Assembly: GCF_900100535.1 (NCBI RefSeq)
Contig: NZ_FNDG01000001.1
Span: 62,001 to 126,000 of the forward strand
DNA: 64,000 bases
Direction: 5' to 3'
Source of the DNA: Phytopseudomonas flavescens
GTDB taxonomy: Bacteria > Pseudomonadota > Gammaproteobacteria > Pseudomonadales > Pseudomonadaceae
In this document: piece after piece, positions 59,903-64,000 of the stretch
Layout of the letters: every line of letters starts with the position of its first letter
How positions within the stretch are numbered: position 1 is the stretch's first letter
The notes under the pieces: model-generated
Seen by the model: the letters and a program-made list of their open reading frames with translations, nothing else
Told to the model about the DNA's origin: nothing
Databases searched by the model: none
Position numbers and translations under genes: made by a program

Positions 59903-60304
59903 CTAGAAGTCGCTAGCGGGATACACGATAGAAAGCTGGCTTACCCTTCCCTCTTCGAGGGTTACCACCAGCGAGCTGTGCCTCCAATCCCAATGACACT
60001 GGCCAAGACGGAAGTGAAGTTGATTGAGAAGCACGGTGTCTGCCTCACCCAGCAGCTCCATCACCGACGCTTGCGGCAGACCGCCTAGGCTGTGGTTATT
60101 CGATAGAAATAGAGCCATACCTCCGCGTACGCATCCGGGGTCATTAAGCCTTGCTTCGTGACTCAGGCTGCGCCACTGCACGGCATTGAATGGCTGCTCC
60201 CGCTCATGCATCGCCGTGAAGTTCACATAGAGGAATGACGCGCAAATCACCAGCGCGATACCCCAGATACAGGTCCACGGCCTTGCCATGTAATACCAAA
60301 CCAT
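59903..60304 (-). CDS. membrane-anchored hypothetical protein
   Basis: This protein of up to 133 residues has one N-terminal span (CIWGIALVICASFLYVNFTA) and then a soluble domain with two Cys (DPGCVRGG and LGQCHWDW) that could form a disulfide outside the membrane. It carries LGGLPQASVMELLGEADTV, which resembles the short SmpA/OmlA-like helix-turn pattern only weakly. The start could also be 60289. Function is unknown. Confidence 0.6.
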   Translation of the reverse strand: MVWYYMARPWTCIWGIALVICASFLYVNFTAMHEREQPFNAVQWRSLSHEARLNDPGCVRGGMALFLSNNHSLGGLPQASVMELLGEADTVLLNQLHFRLGQCHWDWRHSSLVVTLEEGRVSQLSIVYPASDF

Positions 60305-60357
60305 TCGAGAGATCCGACAATTACTTAGATTAAAGACAGCGGGCTGCCTTCACAAAA

Positions 60358-60729
60358 TCAAGGCGCCGACCGCGGCCCGGCGCAGCGGCTCCTGTTCCAC
60401 TCGTCCGTCAACAGGCTTGGCGCCACGCCCTGGCTGGGAATGGCGACGAAGCCCACGGGCGCCGTGCGTTTTCCGTCTTTATCGATATAACTGAACCTGC
60501 CGCAGGTGCCATGGTGATCACTGAGGATCAGCGTGTCCGGATCGGCGCCAGCGCCGCGCACGTATTCTTTCATCATCTCGACGGATTCCGGATCCGCCGG
60601 CACGCCGGCCAGGTACCACGTGGTCTTGCCCAGCAACATGATCAGGCACAGCAGGATGGCCGCCCACAGGGCCAGACGCTTGAAGCGCTTGGCGCTTCGG
60701 TGAATCTGCAGCACGTCGTGGTAATGCAT
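60358..60729 (-). CDS. single-span membrane protein, unknown function
   Basis: This 123-residue protein starts MHYHDVLQIHRSAKRFKRLA with AGGAG 8 bases upstream. It has one membrane span (LWAAILLCLIMLLGKTTWYL) and a soluble domain with two Cys (GTCGRFSYID, RSRCAG). The preceding gene on the same strand is the alpha/beta hydrolase. No family is recognised. Confidence 0.65.
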   Translation of the reverse strand: MHYHDVLQIHRSAKRFKRLALWAAILLCLIMLLGKTTWYLAGVPADPESVEMMKEYVRGAGADPDTLILSDHHGTCGRFSYIDKDGKRTAPVGFVAIPSQGVAPSLLTDEWNRSRCAGPRSAP

Positions 60730-60805
60730 CCCTGATCTCCTGCTCCACTCCCAGCCGCCGATGGTAACCAACCAGGTGCGTCAAGGCTGCGACACAGACC
60801 CGCTT

Positions 60806-61516
60806 TCAGCGCTTCTTGGCGTGCTCGCGCAAAAAGCCCGCGACCGCATCCGCCGCCGACTCCAGGTGCTGCTCATGGCTATAACCAGAAACCTTCAATG
60901 GTTTGAGGTCATGATCGCCAGCCGTCAGCCAGAACAGTTCGATGGCGCGTGACAGTTGGTAACTCGCCACGGTATGGCGGTCGCCCATGGCGTCGCGTTC
61001 GCCCTGAACGATCAGGGTCGGGGCCTTCAGGTCGGCAAGGTGGACGGTGCGGGGCTTGTCGGCCTTGCCGATGGCATGGAAGGGGTAGCCGAGGCAGACC
61101 AGCCGATCGGCGCCCAGCTCATCAGCCAGCAGGCTGGCCATGCGCCCGCCCATGGATTTGCCACCGATGGCCAGCGGCCCCGTGACCTGTTGCCGCACGG
61201 TGGCATGTACCGCGCGCCAGCGCTCGAGCAGTTTCGCCTGGGGGTTGGGGGGACGTTTCCTGCCATCCTGGCGGCGAGCGGCCATGTAGTCGAACTCGAA
61301 GCGCACCACCGTCAGCCCCCGGATGGCGAGCATGTGCGCCATCCGCTTCATGAAGTCGCTGTCCATCGGCGCACCGGCGCCGTGGGCGAGGATCAGCGTG
61401 CCCAGGCTGTCGCCGACAGGCCGATCCCACAGCAGCCCCACGGGCCCATGTCCCTGTGCGAATTGACCAGCGTCAATACCGGCATTGTGCCCTTTGCTCA
61501 TGCTTGCCTCGCTCAT
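60806..61516 (-). CDS. alpha/beta hydrolase of the Tex30/KANL3-like type
   Basis: This 236-residue hydrolase has an oxyanion-loop region [17 protein letters not shown], the nucleophile elbow GGKSMGGRM, Asp in [10 protein letters not shown] and His in GYSHEQH. Substrate is unknown. The ATG at 61516 has GAGGG 7-8 bases upstream; an internal ATG at 61501 is an alternative. It is divergent from ccoN, and its first 18 codons overlap a candidate ANR site for ccoN. Confidence 0.85.
   Translation of the reverse strand: MSEASMSKGHNAGIDAGQFAQGHGPVGLLWDRPVGDSLGTLILAHGAGAPMDSDFMKRMAHMLAIRGLTVVRFEFDYMAARRQDGRKRPPNPQAKLLERWRAVHATVRQQVTGPLAIGGKSMGGRMASLLADELGADRLVCLGYPFHAIGKADKPRTVHLADLKAPTLIVQGERDAMGDRHTVASYQLSRAIELFWLTAGDHDLKPLKVSGYSHEQHLESAADAVAGFLREHAKKR
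61463..61476 (+). promoter_or_regulatory. candidate ANR/FNR box for the cco operon
   Basis: TTGACCAGCGTCAA is a symmetric TTGAC-N4-GTCAA, close to the ANR consensus TTGAT-N4-ATCAA. It lies 128 bp before the ccoN start, inside the 5' coding part of the divergent hydrolase gene. Anaerobic control of one cbb3 operon by ANR is known in P. aeruginosa. Its use here is inferred. Confidence 0.55.
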
Positions 61517-61603
61517 AAAAAAGCCCTCAATAACCGTGCGGTCATGCGGATTCGCGGGAGGGCTGAAGATGATCTGCCCATAACCGTGGATGGAAAGCCA
61601 GAC

Positions 61604-63043
61604 ATGAACACAACAACCAGCTCCGCCTATAACTACAAGGTGGTCCGCCAATTCGCCATCATGACGGTGGTATGGGGCATCGTCGGGATGGGGCTCGGCG
61701 TGCTCATCGCAGCCCAGCTCGCCTGGCCGTGGCTCAACTTCGATCTGCCCTGGACGAGCTTCGGCCGTCTGCGTCCGCTGCACACCAACGCAGTGATCTT
61801 CGCCTTCGGCGGCTGTGCCCTGTTCGCCACCAGCTACTATGCCGTACAGCGCACCTCGCAGGCCACGCTGTTCGCCCCCAAGCTGGCTGCCTTCACCTTC
61901 TGGGGCTGGCAACTGGTGATCCTGCTGGCAGCCATCACCCTGCCAATGGGCTACACCAGCTCCAAGGAATATGCCGAGCTGGAATGGCCGATCGATATTC
62001 TGATCACCATCGTCTGGGTCAGCTATGCGGTGGTGTTCTTCGGCACCATCATCAAGCGCCACGTTCGCCACATCTACGTCGGCAACTGGTTCTTCGGCGC
62101 GTTCATCCTCACCGTCGCACTGCTGCACGTGGTCAACAACCTGGAAGTGCCGGTGACGCTGACCAAGTCCTATTCGTTGTATGCCGGCGCCACCGACGCA
62201 ATGATCCAGTGGTGGTACGGCCACAACGCCGTGGGCTTCTTTCTCACCGCCGGCTTCCTGGGGATGATGTATTACTTCGTGCCCAAGCAGGCCGGGCGCC
62301 CGGTCTATTCGTATCGCCTGTCCATCGTGCACTTCTGGGCGCTGATCACCGTGTACATCTGGGCCGGCCCGCACCACCTGCACTACACCGCGCTGCCGGA
62401 CTGGGCGCAGAGCCTGGGCATGGTGATGTCGCTGGTGCTGCTGGCGCCGAGCTGGGGCGGCATGATCAACGGCATGATGACCCTCTCGGGTGCCTGGCAT
62501 AAGTTGCGCACCGACCCGATCCTGCGCTTCCTGGTGGTCTCCCTGGCGTTCTACGGCATGTCCACCTTCGAAGGGCCGATGATGGCCATCAAGACCGTCA
62601 ACGCCCTCTCCCACTACACCGACTGGACCATCGGCCACGTCCACGCCGGCGCCCTGGGCTGGGTCGCCATGATCACCATCGGCTCGCTCTATCACCTGAT
62701 TCCCAAGGTATTCGGCCGCGAACAGATGCACAGCATCGCCCCGATCAACGCGCACTTCTGGCTGGCCACCATCGGCACCGTGCTGTACATCGCCGCGATG
62801 TGGGTCAACGGCATCGCCCAGGGCCTGATGTGGCGTGCGGTGAACAGCGACGGCACCCTCACCTACTCCTTCGTCGAAGCACTGGAGGCCAGCCACCCGG
62901 GCTTCGTGGTGCGGGTGATCGGCGGCGCGATCTTCTTCGCCGGCATGCTGCTGATGGCCTGGAACACCTGGCAGACCGTGCGCACCAGCAAGCCGGCCGA
63001 ACGGCAAGCCGCCGCGCAATTCTCGGTAGAAGGGGCCCACTGA
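61604..63043 (+). CDS. ccoN: cbb3-type cytochrome c oxidase subunit I
   Basis: This 479-residue protein has about 12 membrane spans and is the catalytic subunit. Haem and copper ligands are in [22 protein letters not shown] (copper His), [11 protein letters not shown] (copper His pair) and [11 protein letters not shown]. It reduces oxygen with high affinity in the inner membrane. Its stop overlaps the ccoO start (TGATG). The start [14 protein letters not shown] is chosen by homology; GGAAAG lies upstream. Confidence 0.96.
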   Translation: MNTTTSSAYNYKVVRQFAIMTVVWGIVGMGLGVLIAAQLAWPWLNFDLPWTSFGRLRPLHTNAVIFAFGGCALFATSYYAVQRTSQATLFAPKLAAFTFWGWQLVILLAAITLPMGYTSSKEYAELEWPIDILITIVWVSYAVVFFGTIIKRHVRHIYVGNWFFGAFILTVALLHVVNNLEVPVTLTKSYSLYAGATDAMIQWWYGHNAVGFFLTAGFLGMMYYFVPKQAGRPVYSYRLSIVHFWALITVYIWAGPHHLHYTALPDWAQSLGMVMSLVLLAPSWGGMINGMMTLSGAWHKLRTDPILRFLVVSLAFYGMSTFEGPMMAIKTVNALSHYTDWTIGHVHAGALGWVAMITIGSLYHLIPKVFGREQMHSIAPINAHFWLATIGTVLYIAAMWVNGIAQGLMWRAVNSDGTLTYSFVEALEASHPGFVVRVIGGAIFFAGMLLMAWNTWQTVRTSKPAERQAAAQFSVEGAH

Positions 63044-63651
63044 TGAAACACGAAATCGTCGAAAAGAACGTCGGCCTGATGGCCCTGCTGATGGTCCTGG
63101 CCGTGAGCATCGGCGGCCTGACACAGATCGTCCCGCTGTTCTTCCAGGACGTGGTCAACGAGCCGGTCGCCGGCATGCAGCCCTACACCGCGCTGCAGCT
63201 CGAGGGCCGCGACGTGTACATCAAGGAAGGCTGCGTCGGCTGCCATTCGCAGATGATCCGTCCGTTCCGCGCCGAGACCGAGCGCTACGGCCACTACTCG
63301 GTGGCCGGCGAAAGCGTCTGGGACCACCCTTTCCTGTGGGGCTCCAAACGCACCGGGCCGGATCTGGCCCGTGTCGGCAGCCGTTACTCGGACGAGTGGC
63401 ACCGTGCGCACCTGTACAACCCGCGCAACGTGGTACCGGAGTCGAAGATGCCGGCCTACCCCTGGCTGGTGGAGAACACCCTCGACGGCAAGGATACCGC
63501 CGCCAAGCTCAAGGCCATGCGCCTGCTCGGCGTGCCCTACAGCGACGAAGACATCGCCGGTGCCGCGGCTGCGGTGAAGGGCAAGACCGAGATGGACGCC
63601 CTGGTCGCCTACCTGCAAGTACTCGGCACTGCCTTGAAAAACAAGAGGTGA
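63043..63651 (+). CDS. ccoO: cbb3-type cytochrome c oxidase subunit II
   Basis: This 202-residue membrane-anchored c-type cytochrome has one N-terminal span ([19 protein letters not shown]) and a single haem motif CVGCH in [14 protein letters not shown]. The likely distal Met is in [10 protein letters not shown]. It passes electrons from CcoP to CcoN. It starts 1 base inside the ccoN stop. Confidence 0.96.
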   Translation: MKHEIVEKNVGLMALLMVLAVSIGGLTQIVPLFFQDVVNEPVAGMQPYTALQLEGRDVYIKEGCVGCHSQMIRPFRAETERYGHYSVAGESVWDHPFLWGSKRTGPDLARVGSRYSDEWHRAHLYNPRNVVPESKMPAYPWLVENTLDGKDTAAKLKAMRLLGVPYSDEDIAGAAAAVKGKTEMDALVAYLQVLGTALKNKR

Positions 63652-63655
63652 TCCC

Positions 63656-63841
63656 ATGCTTTTCGACCTGATCGACATCGGCATGCTGCGTGGCATCGGG
63701 ACCGCTCTGGTGCTGATCGCCTTCACCTGCGTGACCCTGTGGGCCTACAGCGGCAAACGCACCAAGGCCTTCGACGAAGCGGCCAAGCTGCCCTTCGCCG
63801 ATGAACCCAACACTGCAGTATCGAGGAAAAATACCCCATGA
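63656..63841 (+). CDS. ccoQ: cbb3-type cytochrome c oxidase subunit IV
   Basis: This 61-residue protein has one membrane span ([19 protein letters not shown]) and the usual short basic tail [15 protein letters not shown]. It stabilises the oxidase. It lies 4 bp after ccoO and overlaps ccoP by 4 bases (ATGA). Confidence 0.92.
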   Translation: MLFDLIDIGMLRGIGTALVLIAFTCVTLWAYSGKRTKAFDEAAKLPFADEPNTAVSRKNTP

Positions 63842-64000
63842 GCACCTTCTGGAGCTGGTACATCACGCTGTTGACGGTTGGCAGCCTGGTCGCATTGTTC
63901 TGGTTGCTGTTCGCTACCCGCAAAGGCGAGCGCAAGAACACCACCGATCAGACCATGGGACACTCCTTCGACGGCATCGAGGAGTACGACAACCCCCTGC
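63838..64000 (+). CDS. ccoP: cbb3-type cytochrome c oxidase subunit III (partial)
   Basis: The first 54 residues are present: a membrane span ([20 protein letters not shown]), then a charged linker and the family segment [16 protein letters not shown]. The two haem domains lie beyond the window edge. The ATG overlaps the ccoQ stop. Confidence 0.93.
   Translation, partial: MSTFWSWYITLLTVGSLVALFWLLFATRKGERKNTTDQTMGHSFDGIEEYDNPL

Noticed and set aside
61517..63124. Minus-strand extension of the hydrolase frame through ccoN and ccoO
   Set aside because: The cco genes are certain and the extension is His/Gly/Gln-rich shadow sequence; the hydrolase has a good ribosome site at 61516.

Overview
The window is about 64 kb of GC-rich chromosomal DNA from a gamma-proteobacterium, almost certainly a Pseudomonas. 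The support is gene order and protein sequence recalled from that genus: tandem fadD2-fadD1 beside a PhaJ1-type hydratase, dnaX-ybaB-recR, pdxB/MATE/tusA/rlmM/acnA/aer leading into a cbb3 oxidase operon, and a GlgE/TreS/GlgB plus LigD/Ku stress cluster. I see no rRNA, tRNA, CRISPR array, prophage or full-length insertion sequence.

Layout. 1-5.4 kb: the 3' end of an unidentified gene, then a minus-strand tripartite drug exporter (MFS, HlyD/EmrA-type adaptor, NodT-type outer-membrane lipoprotein) with a LysR regulator upstream. 5.5-9.9 kb: two acyl-CoA ligases (fadD1, fadD2) divergent from a MaoC-type R-specific enoyl-CoA hydratase. 10.2-14.0 kb: a tightly overlapping codB-pucR-codA cytosine operon. 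14.0-17.5 kb: a LysE-family exporter gene with a one-base frameshift, its AraC regulator interrupted in frame by a 266-bp MITE-like element, a DUF1615 lipoprotein and a small Cys-rich protein.

17.5-36 kb is a stress region. A three-gene GlgE pathway (glgE, treS-maltokinase fusion, glgB) turns trehalose into branched alpha-glucan. Next to it are non-homologous end joining genes (ku, ligD), an MgtC-like membrane protein, glycogen phosphorylase and several small stress-type proteins. A candidate AlgU-type promoter lies upstream of glgE. At 35.7-36.8 kb is an ohrR-ohr peroxide pair.

36.9-42.7 kb: an ABM-domain gene with a nearly deleted short-chain dehydrogenase in front of it, a divergent AraC regulator, and a fecI-fecR-TonB receptor iron-uptake unit. 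42.8-46.0 kb: dnaX-ybaB-recR. 46.5-48.1 kb: small conserved genes and a DUF1287 protein. 48.1-57.1 kb: pdxB, MATE pump, tusA, rlmM, acnA and an Aer-type receptor. 57.1-58.8 kb is an AT-richer islet of three orphan genes carrying two copies of a 75-bp palindromic repeat; other copies of this repeat lie at 10.0, 43.5 and 50.9 kb. 58.9-61.5 kb: a frameshifted GNAT gene, small membrane proteins and an alpha/beta hydrolase. The window ends in ccoN-ccoO-ccoQ-ccoP (ccoP truncated by the window edge).

The most notable observations are the in-frame MITE-like insertion in an AraC sensor domain, the dispersed palindromic repeat and the orphan islet that carries it, two single-base homopolymer frameshifts, the 21-codon relic of a dehydrogenase gene, and several candidate operators (PucR, OhrR, Fur, ANR, AlgU) placed next to the expected genes.
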